From Prostheceraeus crozeri (taxonomy: Eukaryota; Platyhelminthes; Polycladida; Euryleptidae): a stretch of DNA of 64,000 bases. The stretch's first letter is position 1. The number at the start of each line of letters is the position of its first letter. Positions 36,201-42,836 of the stretch are shown here, one piece after another. A program made the position numbers and the translations under genes. Below the pieces are notes generated by a model, which was not told the DNA's origin, made no database searches, and was given only the letters and a program-made list of their open reading frames with translations. The DNA lies in NCBI GenBank assembly GCA_907163375.1, contig CAJQUW010005788.1:1-64000 (forward strand), in the 5' to 3' direction.

Positions 36201-39200
36201 GTCCAGAATGGTCCATCGAAGAACAAAAAGATGTTTGCTTGTGTTTTATCGACTATTCTAAAGCTTATGATAAAATCAAGCAATATAAATTATTCAAGAT
36301 TTTTGTCGTAGTTGACATCGATGAGGCGGACAAACGACTACTTGCTGATCTCTACTGCAGGCAAGCGACCGCAGTGATGTGCAGCAACAAATTTGGTGAA
36401 TGGCAAGGGATCAAACGAGGTGTCAGATAAAGATGCGTTTGGCTGACCCCATATTTTCAATCTGCATGCATGTTGCAGCTGGATGGGGCTGATGACTTTC
36501 TAGTCGGTGGTATAGGCCTACAACTGAACAATCTGAGATACGCCGATGATGCAATAATTGCGGCAGATACTCAAACTAAACTCCAAGCGCTAATGGATAT
36601 TCTTCAATTATTGTACCTGCAGTCTTTTTCCTAAATCGCTTCACAGCCCAAAAATAATTATATAATACTTTGTTACATAAATTACAGAGTGCATATAGTT
36701 AGCACAATAAGACGATTGCACCAACGCTACAAAGAATATCTGACATACATCAACTCATCAGTTTTTAAACACAAACAAGAATTAAACTCGAAGAACAATA
36801 ATTATATAACTGATATCATAGATTTTGAACCGGATGAAACAAATTTAAGACTGCGAGAAGCCATTCACATCAAGAAACACAAGCCGCAAATGAATTCAAA
36901 GGCCGAAATTGAAGAACTTAATGACTTTTCGTATCTGTGACCTGGTGCATTTTATATTCGGTACATCTATATTTCTATGCAAGAATTTTTCAAAAAGTGT
37001 TATTATTCAAGAAATTATATATATTAAGAAATTATTCAAAAAGTGTTTCATCTCTTAGACCATCGATATTTGTGCATATTTGTTAAACTTTGAAAATGTT
37101 GTTTATCACAATCCGAAGAGAACCTTGGTCATAAGGTAAGGACATATCTTGTGAAGTTATTAACAAATAGCTACCACCAGGCAGCTACACCAAAAATTTT
37201 TTATTTTTCATAGTGCATTATTGAAAATAAAGTCCAAAAAAAATAAACTGTAAATGAATTTTCCAACCTTTCTGTTAGAGGCATGCAAAATATGAGCAAT
37301 TTATCAGAAGTAGGATACAGATGCATCCTGAGGAAATTCTCCCGGATTAGGCGAATGTCGGATCGGATTCGGATTTTGAAAATATGTTGTTGGATCGCAT
37401 TCGTTCGGATTCGGATTTTGTTTCCGAGCCGTCGGTTCGTATTCAACCCCCAAATCTGACGGATGCACACCGCTAATGTAAGCTTTCTTTTATCCCAAAT
37501 CTTGGAAACTCCAGTGTTAATACAACAAAAGTTAATTAAGTTTTGTGCAGTTGACCGCTCAAAATCAAACGCGTAAAAGTGTGCAAAAATGTGTAAAAGT
37601 GTGAGATTGTTTCATAAGCTGTTGAATTTCGGAAAATTGTATGTTATCTAAATGCTTATCACGTGCAGTGGTGATAATCTAAATGAATTATATTGCTTAG
37701 TTTCGTCAGGAGGCATCGATGAATGAAATGATCAAAATTAAATGTTTTTAAGTCTGCTGATCACAACAGTCCAGACTCAACATAAAAGCTCTGCCAAGCA
37801 TAAGTACTAAGCACAGCTTTTACATGATTCAAAGTCATTGAAACTAAGCATCCTCATCAGTGAAAAATCGTGTCAAAACTTATTAGTACTGTATCTTTTA
37901 GTATAACGAATCATACAATCATTATATCGCAATATAGTTGATGCATAGTTATTGTCAGTCAATTTTCATTAAAAAATTCTGTCGTCTTCATGTTGAAGTC
38001 CTACTGACCACAACTGACCACCTGAGAAAGTACTTTAGAACAATATGTTTCATGTGACATATTACTTATCAAAATTCGACTTCAACAGGAAGCTTACATT
38101 GAAAATGTATTAATATTTTCGTTCACCTCAATTTTTGTTTTGATTTTCAGCCTCTTCCCGTTTGCTACAAATTTAGCTTGAAATTGTAATAAGCTTGTGA
38201 GGTTGGATTCTCACCGAAATGGTTGAATGCGTCGGTTGCCAAACAAGAATTAGTTGAAACAGTTATAGTACGTGCTACATATTGCTCAGATCAGGGCTTC
38301 TGACTCGGTTGATTTTTTTGACCGATTCTGGGTTCGACATTTGCCTTCAACTTCTTATTTAGGATTGAATCAGAAGGTAATTGGCCCGCATAGTTGCAGA
38401 CTCGCAAGCTTATATTACAAGGCCCATTATTAGATGGACTTACTAGAAAGACTTATCAGTCTTTCGTCAGGAAATCATTGGCTTAATACACGTGGTTCAC
38501 TAAAACAATGAATTAATCATACTTGACATCTCCAAAAATATGAACTACTAAAAGCAGGTTCTGACGTAAGGTAGCACAACTCAAGCAGCATATAAAATAG
38601 TGTGAGTTGTGCTTCCTTACGTCAACATACTATACATAATATTAAGGATTTTATGCATATCCTTTCTATGAATTATAGAGTCAATCAGATCAGCTTCTCT
38701 TATGCATCAGTATGTCATCTGATCTCTTGATAGTAGCAAGATATTTTAATTTGACCCAACAAAAGTTAAATAACACTTGCGTACTCGGAATTCGGCAATG
38801 TCGTACGTGAACGTATTGCATTTAATTCCTAGAAGTTTTGAGCCTGACACCCTATTGACTTAATCTTTGAGGGACATCTCAAAGATTCATCATAATCATC
38901 TCGATCATAGACCAAATCTCAACAGGAAAAACTGTGTACCAAATTTCGATCTTGGCTTAAAAAATGAAATTTGTCCATCTTTGTTGATGAACAGATCTTT
39001 GGTGCGCTGCCTAGACTTTCCTACTGGGGTCCTCTGGTACAAAAGTTACGAGTTTCAGTGCAAAATTAGACGTGTTGTCGACTTGTAGTCTCTGAATGAA
39101 AAAACCTTTGACTTTCCCTTCTTTATTGATCACGAATACTGCAATCGAATTGATAACGCTTGTCACTTGAGGGAAGTCATGAATCCCAATATAATATTCT

Positions 39201-42200
39201 CTGAAATGTGTTATAGTTGTTAATTTGAACCCCACTGTATCGTGCATTATAATGATTTCTGATAAATCAGACAACGGCAAAAGGGATAAGACATGACAAC
39301 AGACTTGGCGGGACTCAGTCCGGCTAAAGCCCCACTGAGACAATGTCTGCCGCCCAATGTGTGATGACATGAGATTGAAAGAAAATAATTAAGTCAAGTG
39401 AGATCATAAGCCCCAGAGTTTATGATTTCCTATTTCCAATCCGGGGCTAGTCAAAGCTTAAACATAGTCATATAATTATTGTAGTACTCTAGGTCAGTCG
39501 TTCGTAATCCTTTATTTGTATGACGGGTGATGAATTTACGTAGAAGCTTACATAAGCTATCTAATACATTGTTTTGAATTTGGCCTATATGAAATTAGAT
39601 ACTGTCATAGTGGACCGCGATAACCTGGGAAGCTGTGGGCATCATTCATTTGTTGAAATATTATTGCATTCCGAAAATAAAGATAAAAATGATAATATCC
39701 ACTGATTTTTAGCTCAAGAAAATTTGAGCCTACCCGAGCTAAGGATCTAATAGGAACGATTGATGGAGGTTACTTTTCTTCAAGCATGAGGTTAAAAACC
39801 TGGGGTCGTTTCATAAAGCTCTACTTATTTTGATAGAGGTTATTAGTGAAACCGCTGTTTCTCGTAACTCTATTAAATTGGATCTTAATAGAGGCTATTA
39901 AGAGAAAATTGGGAATATTCCTTGGCTATTCATTTAATTTTTATAGATAGGAAAGAGCCAAGTAGATTGTTAGAATCTATCAAAAATTGCTCATTACTGC
40001 AATATATTTCTCCTACTATCCGTAGGCATCATCAGGCAGTTAGTGAAAGATTTACAGAATAAAATATGAAATTCACATCAAGATGCACTCCAAAATTGTC
40101 CCATCAGAAACAATAGAATGTGTTACCAAAAGTGTGTAGTATATCAAGTTACATGTGACAAGTGCAAACAATTTTATATTGGCAGCACCATTAGATATTT
40201 ACACATCCGCTGTCGTGAACACACTACCAACATCAACTCATCCGTATTCAAACATCTACAAGCATGTAACATCTTTAGAACAAAAATAACAACAACAATT
40301 TTGTCATTTGATAATGATTCCACCAACCTTCGTTTGAGAGAAGCCTATTACATCAACAAGTTAAAACCAAACATCAACTCAAGACACGAACTTGACAGTT
40401 ATAGAGATTTCCTCTTTCATTGACTTTGTTATTCCACAGTAATCAGATTTTTAATTCACATCCTATTTCTTCCCTTTTTTCTTCCTGTCAGGTCATTTAC
40501 TATAAATGCTAATGGTACTATGTAACCCTTTACTACCTGCCGCATAGCTCCTTCTCTTCTCTTACCATAGTTTGCATATTTTGTACATCTTTTTTATATA
40601 TCTCTTGATGTGAATTTCAAATTTTATTCTGTAAATCTTTCACTAACTGCCTGATGATGCCTACGGATAGTAGGAGAAATATATTGCAGTAATGAGCAAT
40701 TTTTGATAGATTCTAACAATCTACTTGGCTCTTTCCTATCTATAAAAAAAAAGCTATTAAGAGAGCAATGAGCAGTGTTTCATAAAGCACTATTTACCGA
40801 AGTCTTTAATAGAGCTGCTTAATGTTGATAGAGCCTTAGACCTCTCGTAAACCGCCATTAAGCATAATGCTGCGTTTGTTCCTAGAAGAAGAGCATCGTC
40901 GTCGTCTTCCGAGACCTCGAATTCTTCGTGATCGCTTTGATCCTTTAGATTCTATGGAGAAGACACTGTTCTTCGAGAGATATCGATTTACCAAGGAGGT
41001 GGTAATGGAACTGTGCAAAGAAATTTTCGAAAAGGAGTTGAAAAGGCCAACCAACAGAAACTGCAGTTTCTGCTGCCTTCTTCAAATCTGCATAGGCATC
41101 CGTCAGTTTTTTCTTTACGCAGGAAACTTCGTTTTGCCATTTTGATTTTATGTATTCCACCGATCTCCCATGTGCACCTACTGCATTAACTCTATCTGTG
41201 ATCTTATTGTAGATCTTCTTCTTCACATCCATAGTCACGACGTTGGAAAAAGGGGAATTGAGCGTCACATAGTGCTCCTCGTATGCCTCCACCAAAGCTT
41301 CGAATTCGGCCAATTGCCATTTCGGTTTGCGCTTCACATCTTTCATCTTCGGTCTAGTGTGCATGTGCAAGCTTGGCTCCTCTGTCAATAATGCCTTTGT
41401 CGGTTATAACGTTATAATGTTATAACGTCGAACATCACTTCTCGTATGACATTATATAGCAGAGATTCTATTGGTTTTAAATATGTCAAGGTCTTGTGTG
41501 ACGTCTTACTGCATAGCTACGAAGTTAAAGAGAAGCTATCGATGTTAATAGAGGTTAAAGAGAATCTTTCTTGATAGCGGATAAATAGAAGCTTTCTGAA
41601 ACAGATAAATAGAGCTCTATTTAACCTCTCTGATGGAACCACTATTAATAGAGCTTTATGAAACGAGCCCCTGATCCTTATCATCGGGCAGTCTATTTTA
41701 GTAAAGGAAGGCCATGGGTGGGAAGTCACATGTCAAATAAACGTCTGTCATCTAACTCATAATCTAACGCTAATATGTCATTTGAAATAGGTTGTAGTTA
41801 TAAGGCGTAGTAGACTTCAATAATCCCTGAAAAGTAAAAACCAACACTATAATTTCGCTGCAAATTTCTTTGTGTCACTGTATCTTTTAATATTCAAGTA
41901 AAATGCTTGATTAATAGGTTCCGATTTGGTGGGCCTGTTTTTTTTATTGACTAGCGGTATTAGCTGACCAAGCAAATCGTACCTACGAATGAGCTACAGT
42001 TTTCTGTGATGCGATTTTCGAATCACGACCCGAATCGATTCGACTCAAAATTTGACGATTCGGAAGTCCCTAGATTTACAATTTGATTTTTACTAGGGTA
42101 GTGTATTTTCTTTACTAAGTTAGATAACAGCGATATGATTTTCTTTTTCCAGATAATCAATCATTTTCACCATCTGATGTTATGAAACTAGTAATTGACA

Positions 42201-42836
42201 GCTATTCCTATATATCTCCTCCAATTTATTATGCTCGCTCGTTTGCCGATTAAACATGTCATAATTATCTGCTGATTAAGACTAGATAGGTAGCGGCATA
42301 GACCGATTCTCTTGAGGGGTGGATTAAATTTCATGAACAGTTATACTCCCATTGGTTCATTAATAAGGAAGTCTAATTCCTCATTTCATTTCTTCCAATG
42401 GAGACGCTGAAAGTCGATTCTTGCAAGTTTAGACAATTTCATTCTCTTTATTTTATTTCAGTGTACTGTGTTTTCGTATGTATCAATTTTTAAAGTTCAT
42501 TTCAGATCTTTTGTTCTATGTTTTTAACTGAGATTCCTTCAGGATGATAATTTTGATTAAAAACTGTCCTTAGTAATTCTATAAGTGCACATGATGAAGC
42601 ATACAAATCAACCTTCGCAAGAGAAGAAGACGCATTACATCGGAAGACTTTTTTCTTGCTTGTAGAATCATTTGTGTCATCGCAACTCCAATTTTTTGCA
42701 GGCTATCGCCATAAGCTTGGCGCATTTCCTTGTCGACCAAATTCGTCTGCAGCGTTCACGTTGGTTCCAAACCGGACTAACAATGGAGGAAACGAATGAG
42801 AATGGGGATTATACGGAAACCTATACTCTCATCTGA
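9053..42836 (+). CDS. Tetraspanin, TspanC8 group (TSPAN5/14/17/33-like), N-terminal exon not found
   Basis: A four-pass membrane protein. Exons 9053-9216, 19189-19262, 21630-21827, 22071-22256, 28412-28528 and 42702-42836 have matching phases and GT-AG ends. Features in order: TM1 (LQLAGGLVVGLVTWVLV), the DPAIMLCVGG lead into TM2 (GCIVFILSFLGCFGSLREN), TM3 (YISLLTLLVIEVLLGILLF), and a large loop with RCCGVRG, YFNC, ERCGVPYSCC, QCGY and GC, which is eight cysteines and the TspanC8 signature. TM4 spans the last intron (IFGVICFSILGPQ then AIAISLAHFLVDQ), and the end is SRWFQ then an acidic tail. The CGVPYSCC and QCGY motifs are typical of TSPAN5/14/33. Known members escort the ADAM10 metalloprotease from the ER to the surface; that role here is inferred. 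ATG 9060 gives 288 residues but a very short N-terminus without the usual cytosolic cysteines, so an upstream exon joining at 9053 is likely. Confidence 0.93.
10380..10868 (+). mobile_element. LINE A, 5' part (non-LTR retrotransposon, RTE-like RT), interrupted
   Basis: Degraded coding for the region before and at the start of a reverse transcriptase: ...GEAFKLMKS, GKDVIGR, then VAIFKDKGYAMCCGFYVGVKLLEK (RT motifs 1-2; relatives read PIFKGKGDxxxCGxYRGVKLLEH) and CGFMPRKGTQIT just before 10868. Several stops and frame changes make it non-functional. The rest resumes at 11842 after an antisense LINE insertion. Confidence 0.65.
10869..11841 (-). mobile_element. LINE B, 3' part of a second non-LTR element inserted into LINE A
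   Basis: The minus strand encodes the C-terminal half of a LINE reverse transcriptase. ILCVDDRVLATESEEELQER is the RT catalytic motif region, normally YADD (near 11700). LTSKGLKVNVAKTKV follows, then SVTWALTAVEKRRMEVADRR and MIRWMCGVSLED (near 11220-11300), then RWYGYVVRKDTSDWVKKSME and PRRRPNKTWAETVTADCRQL (near 10960-11140). YADD has become VDD and the frame is interrupted several times, so it is dead. The 3' end of the element lies at the low-coordinate side. Confidence 0.75.
11842..13015 (+). mobile_element. LINE A, 3' part: RT palm and PHD-like cysteine domain
   Basis: Continues LINE A: RRLQEKYCERRKVFECFVDV-EKAFD (motif A region near 11870-11940), LYEGAKTTVRVGTRLSDE, GVHQGSVLSPLLFAMVMEY (near 12050), ILYADDLVLICDGMEGM (YADD catalytic box near 12140), then a Cys/His domain DPCGMCGRRVMKNSARC-INCEKRIHERC (near 12285-12370). 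The C-terminal LRRD-EALRKAFDF region is near 12860. The cysteine domain within the RT C-terminus is typical of a LINE group common in marine invertebrates and ticks. Many stops are present. Confidence 0.75.
13116..13364 (-). pseudogene. Possible SWIM-type zinc-finger fragment
   Basis: The minus-strand frame contains YCHCECVANDGICAHEEAVI, which resembles the SWIM signature CxC-(n)-CxH followed by a hydrophobic helix. SWIM fingers of this kind occur in MULE transposases and in YqaJ-type proteins of animal mobile elements. The 82-codon frame has no partner domain nearby, so it is at best a relic. Confidence 0.25.
13446..13565 (+). repeat. Tandem duplication, two copies, 65-bp period
   Basis: Copies at 13446-13500 and 13511-13565, both starting CACACTTAATTTTTTGACTG and differing at about one base in the shared part. 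Recent local duplication in intron 1. Confidence 0.85.
14725..14897 (+). mobile_element. LINE C, C-terminal fragment (left of mariner 1)
   Basis: Plus-strand frame VVRKERLRWLGHVLRKSNGD, then VRGRGRPRMTW near 14825-14860. This is the very conserved LINE RT tail (RLRWxGHVxR...GRPxxTW). It contains stops. The reading is cut at GTGGATA by a TA microsatellite and the mariner, and resumes at 16685. Confidence 0.7.
14898..15076 (+). repeat. Mariner 1 left terminal inverted repeat
   Basis: Complementary to 16504-16682 over about 179 bp with very few mismatches. It contains the outer GGGTGATTC motif shared with mariner 2. It is preceded by a (TA)n run from about 14875. Confidence 0.9.
15267..16241 (+). 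pseudogene. Mariner 1 transposase (DD41D), two frameshifts
   Basis: Cut-and-paste transposase. ATG 15267 starts MNYTGFTKEEISTAVAYN in frame 3. The frame shifts near 15350-15360 into frame 1 (FKKEAPPRTTLIGWAKRF), and shifts back to frame 3 near 15895-15905. An HTH-like region DDPTLSQRKAAQLCSVSQSS is followed by the catalytic core VFSDEATFHLNG (first Asp), YQQDGAPAHYANSV (second Asp) and RSPDVSVNDFW (third Asp). There are 41 residues between the second Asp and the final Asp, which defines DD41D. All three acidic residues survive. The stop is at 16239. Two indels make this copy non-autonomous. Confidence 0.9.
16504..16682 (-). repeat. Mariner 1 right terminal inverted repeat
   Basis: Mirror of 14898-15076, ending GATCGGAATCACCCTG, then TA and a short (TA)n run before LINE C resumes. 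Confidence 0.9.
16685..16900 (+). mobile_element. LINE C, continuation right of mariner 1
   Basis: RVVGLTKADAEADRGG directly continues the ...TWN-VVD frame left of the mariner (relatives read VVxxDMRxxGLTKxDAxDR). In a neighbouring frame RQMLFRATGQPPHIREERPK reaches the LINE stop near 16810. The element was one piece before the mariner inserted at a TA. Confidence 0.65.
17880..18050 (-). mobile_element. Old hAT-type non-autonomous fragment, related to 26518-27010
   Basis: The minus strand resembles the middle of the 26.5-kb hAT element: CGCCCTCGA...GACTGACTGACGTC, TTGCTGATTGAC, AGTCGACTCA, CACACTACACACA-AGCTGCTTATTTC. No clean termini remain, so this is an older, truncated copy in reverse orientation. 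Confidence 0.6.
19189..19262 (+). CDS. Tetraspanin exon: TM2 and inner loop
   Basis: Reads CIVFILSFLGCFGSLRENVK then CLRA. The GCxGxLREN inner-loop signature of tetraspanins is present (here GCFGSLREN). The acceptor is TTTCAG and the donor GTAAGT. A codon is split with the previous exon (G/GT). Confidence 0.93.
19850..20280 (+). repeat. Dispersed repeat X, copy 1 (uninterrupted)
   Basis: Shares an order of diverged blocks with 26436-27300: TTGAAGACATTTCATG, CTCTAGACT, TTACATGTCTTTTTCTTTGAT, AGAGCTCGGCAGATG and TTTCGGCCTCGGTCC. Roughly three quarters of positions agree. It holds the empty site (CTCTAGAC near 19942) that is occupied by an hAT element in copy 2. Family unknown. Confidence 0.7.
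21630..21827 (+). CDS. Tetraspanin exon: TM3 and start of the large loop
   Basis: TM3 YISLLTLLVIEVLLGILLFI, then WKDVRERVPLLN and YREPDQADLRDLIDSVQKQ, matching the helix A/B part of the loop in TSPAN5/14 (YRDDxDLQNLIDxxQ). Phase 0 at both ends; acceptor TTCCAG, donor GTAATT. Confidence 0.93.
22071..22256 (+). CDS. Tetraspanin exon: cysteine core of the large loop
   Basis: Contains RCCGVRG, KDWTNNVYFNC, ERCGVPYSCC and LQCGYHTT, which is seven of the eight loop cysteines. NCT and NLS sequons are possible N-glycosylation sites. The preceding intron is only 243 bp. Acceptor TTGTAG, donor GTAAGT. Confidence 0.95.
22905..23300 (+). mobile_element. LINE fragment with PHD-like cysteine domain, same group as LINE A
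   Basis: Plus-strand pieces FSRWKTDLELCGLKVNVE (RT thumb side), then WPCGCCGKGVGVSSILCVSC, KCARLRRVTGVLHF and ARRRLFES follow the order of the cysteine domain seen in LINE A (relatives read WPCGVCGKGVGxNSIxCxxCxxWVHKxC). Several stops; truncated at both ends. Confidence 0.65.
26436..27300 (+). repeat. Dispersed repeat X, copy 2, split by an hAT insertion
   Basis: The left part (26436-26517) and right part (27011-27300) together match copy 1 at 19850-20280. Preserved blocks include CTGAAGACATTCCATG, TTCCATGTGTTTTTCTTTAAT, AGAACTCGGCAGACG and CTTTCGGCCTCGTTC. Confidence 0.7.
26518..27010 (+). mobile_element. Non-autonomous hAT element, 493 bp
   Basis: Begins CAGTGGTTCCCAA and ends TTGGGAACCGCTG, canonical hAT-type inverted ends. 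It is flanked by an 8-bp duplication CTCTTGAC / CTCTAGAC (7 of 8). No transposase is encoded. A related decayed copy lies at 17880-18050. The same GGTTGGGAACCACT end motif appears near 34676. Confidence 0.88.
28412..28528 (+). CDS. Tetraspanin exon: end of the loop and first half of TM4
   Basis: QIYTQGCILGFGKWLENN carries the eighth cysteine (relatives read IYTEGCVxxxxxWLxxN), then ALIFGVICFSILGPQ begins TM4. Phase 0; donor GTGAGT. The next intron is 14.2 kb. Confidence 0.93.
29741..30384. mobile_element. MITE-like element with about 150-bp inverted ends
   Basis: The left end CATCTCCCCCCACGTTTTCA, AATTTGTCTAAATT, TCTACCTACATACCAAA and TCGGACAAGTACTTTTTG is mirrored at the right by CAAAAAGTACTTGTTCGATC, ATGTGGGTAGATAAT, AGACAAATTTGAAAACCTGG and GGGGGGGAGATAAG. 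There is no coding capacity in the 300-bp centre. The superfamily is unclear because the exact ends and target duplication could not be fixed. Confidence 0.7.
30838..30861 (-). ncRNA. Hammerhead-ribozyme-like core, orphan
   Basis: The minus strand reads CTGAAGA, then A-GCGT-GAAA-ACGC as a perfect 4-bp stem II with a GAAA loop, then GAAAC. This is the conserved hammerhead core (CUGANGA, stem II, GAAA). Stems I and III were not established. Such cores mark the terminal repeats of Penelope-like elements, so this is probably a relic of one. Confidence 0.4.
32400..32764. repeat. Fold-back element, two inverted arms of about 87 bp
   Basis: Arm 32400-32488 and arm 32679-32764 are complementary with few mismatches (shared core TTCTATTCATGGGCATTACA then AGGACTG). 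The 190-bp centre has no ORF. It could be a MITE or an inverted Penelope terminal repeat; no target duplication was identified. Confidence 0.75.
33830..33863. other. Small perfect hairpin
   Basis: ATATCAATGAC (33830) and GTCATTGATAT (33853) form 11 perfect base pairs around a 12-nt loop. No function can be assigned. Confidence 0.45.
34030..34195 (+). pseudogene. Mariner/Tc transposase scrap
   Basis: The plus-strand frame RMSDATLKRFLFSDFIMSRV, then NPALHRCVFTNESNFSN, resembles the first catalytic block of mariner-type transposases (...FsxxIxxxxxxNPxFxxxVFSDExxF). The catalytic Asp is replaced by Asn. No TIRs were found. Confidence 0.35.
36125..36625 (+). mobile_element. LINE reverse transcriptase fragment
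   Basis: In two frames: GGTTNAIFIVRKLLEW (near 36140-36195), then CFIDYSKAYDKIKQYKLFKI (motif A) and KFGEWQGIKRGVR (near 36400), and LNNLRYADDAIIAADTQTKL with the YADD catalytic box (near 36525-36590). The C-terminus is missing. The style (RxVxQ..., RYADD) is L1/RTE-like. Dead copy. Confidence 0.7.
36660..36945 (+). pseudogene. Penelope-like GIY-YIG endonuclease fragment
   Basis: STIRRLHQRYKEYLT, INSSVFKH, IDFEPDETNLRLREAIHIKK and HKPQMNSKAE align with the endonuclease at 40118-40423 (STIRYLHIRCREH, INSSVFKH, NLRLREAYYINKLKPNINSR). The N-terminal GIY part is lost, and YIG reads HIV here. It sits directly after the LINE fragment, apparently as a separate insertion. Confidence 0.65.
38562..38624. 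other. 63-nt hairpin with 22-bp arms (small-RNA-precursor-like)
   Basis: Left arm 38562-38583 and right arm 38603-38624 pair over 22 bp with one mismatch, with a 19-nt loop. The size is in the range of a short pre-miRNA, but a truncated palindrome of a transposon is equally possible. It lies in intron 5 of the tetraspanin gene. Confidence 0.5.
39939..40086 (-). repeat. Inverted arm (left) of the Penelope-like insertion
   Basis: Reverse complement of 40607-40745 over about 140-145 bp with almost no mismatch: from TAGATAGGAAAGAGCCAAGT through CTACTATCCGTAGGCATCA to AATTCACATCAAGA. A hammerhead-like core lies on the minus strand (TTTC 40007-40010 and TCATCAG 40029-40035). Confidence 0.88.
40118..40423 (+). 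CDS. GIY-YIG endonuclease of Penelope type (101 residues)
   Basis: Endonuclease that in Penelope-like elements nicks target DNA to prime insertion. From ATG 40118: CVVYQVTC (GIY-like strand, residues 6-13), a CDKC pair (C13, C16) in the spacer as in Penelope endonucleases, FYIGST (YIG, residues 19-24), R26, LHIRCREH (residues 28-35, conserved R and H), then NINSSVFKH, and NLRLREAYYINKLKPNINSR where the conserved Glu and Asn are in place. The frame is open over its whole length. It is normally the C-terminal domain of an RT protein, but here it stands alone between inverted repeats. It may therefore be a remnant, or a small protein in its own right. Confidence 0.8.
   Translation: MCYQKCVVYQVTCDKCKQFYIGSTIRYLHIRCREHTTNINSSVFKHLQACNIFRTKITTTILSFDNDSTNLRLREAYYINKLKPNINSRHELDSYRDFLFH
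40607..40745 (+). repeat. Inverted arm (right) of the Penelope-like insertion
   Basis: Partner of 39939-40086. Contains a plus-strand hammerhead-like core: CTGATGA (40651-40657), CCTAC-GGATA-GTAGG as stem II, then GAAA (40676-40679). The cleavage triplet and stems I/III are not demonstrated. Confidence 0.85.
40651..40679 (+). ncRNA. Hammerhead-ribozyme-like core in the Penelope-type arm
   Basis: CTGATGA and GAAA flank a 5-bp stem II (CCTAC/GTAGG, 5-nt loop), with one or two unpaired bases at the stem foot. The identical copy in the left arm is on the opposite strand. A functional ribozyme would also need stems I and III, which I could not confirm; stem III is often minimal in Penelope ribozymes. 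Confidence 0.4.
40867..41062 (+). pseudogene. Harbinger transposase, N-terminal piece
   Basis: Plus-strand frame from ATG 40867: LPRPRILRDRFDPLD, then YRFTKEVVMELCKEIFEKEL, then KRPTNRN. This matches the start of PIF/Harbinger transposases (RxxRDRxxPL...FRFTKExxxxLxxxL...RxxR). The DDE core is deleted; the frame runs on into reversed Myb-ORF sequence after about 41062. Confidence 0.7.
41063..41388 (-). pseudogene. Harbinger Myb/SANT-like DNA-binding ORF
   Basis: Minus-strand frame beginning near 41388: KRKPKWQLAEFEALVEAYEE, then VVTMDVKKKIYNKITDRVNA, then GRSVEYIKSKWQNEVSCVKK. This is the trihelix/Myb fold of the accessory protein that accompanies Harbinger transposases (W...E...L...Y..KW). 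The C-terminal end is lost at the deletion junction. Confidence 0.7.
42702..42836 (+). CDS. Tetraspanin last exon: rest of TM4 and cytosolic tail
   Basis: AIAISLAHFLVDQIRLQRSR finishes TM4, followed by WFQTGLTMEETNENGDYTET and a TGA at 42834. The group usually has QNLxxDIxAxxxxW here; HFLVDQIRLQRSRW is the equivalent. The acidic tail after RSRW is longer than in the vertebrate proteins. Acceptor TTTTTTGCAG. No AATAAA was seen in the next few hundred bases. Confidence 0.9.
   Translation, partial: AIAISLAHFLVDQIRLQRSRWFQTGLTMEETNENGDYTETYTLI

Larger units (their letters stand above)
39906..40752 (+). mobile_element. Penelope-like insertion encoding only a GIY-YIG endonuclease
   Basis: Flanked by a 12-bp direct repeat GCTATTAAGAGA (39894-39905 and 40753-40764) within the Harbinger sequence, so the insertion edges are defined by the sequence. 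It contains inverted arms (39939-40086 and 40607-40745) around a single plus-strand ORF (40118-40423). No reverse transcriptase is present. Each arm holds a CTGATGA...GAAA core. Known Penelope-like elements have RT plus GIY-YIG and terminal repeats with hammerhead ribozymes, often in inverted arrangement. This copy looks like a 5'-truncated or RT-less derivative. Confidence 0.82.
39803..41670 (+). mobile_element. Harbinger-type DNA transposon, internally deleted, carrying a nested insertion
   Basis: The termini GGGTCGTTTCATAAAGCTCT (left) and AGAGCTTTATGAAACGAGCCC (right, AGAGCTTTATGAAACGAG then CCC) are mirror images, flanked by CTG on both sides (39800-39802, 41671-41673), a 3-bp duplication typical of PIF/Harbinger. 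Inside are the N-terminal part of a Harbinger transposase (plus) and a Myb/SANT-like ORF (minus), the usual convergent gene pair. A deletion joins them near 41062 and removes the catalytic domain. A Penelope-like element is inserted at 39906-40752. Confidence 0.85.
28529..42701 (+). other. Tetraspanin intron 5 (about 14.2 kb)
   Basis: The largest intron. It holds two inverted-repeat elements (29.7 and 32.4 kb), a hammerhead-like motif (30.84 kb), a mariner scrap (34.1 kb), a LINE plus Penelope patch (36.1-36.9 kb), a 63-nt hairpin (38.56 kb) and the Harbinger with its Penelope-like insert (39.8-41.7 kb). In 31100-32400, 32765-33950, 34200-36100, 36950-38550 and 41671-42701 I see no supported gene. 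Confidence 0.75.
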
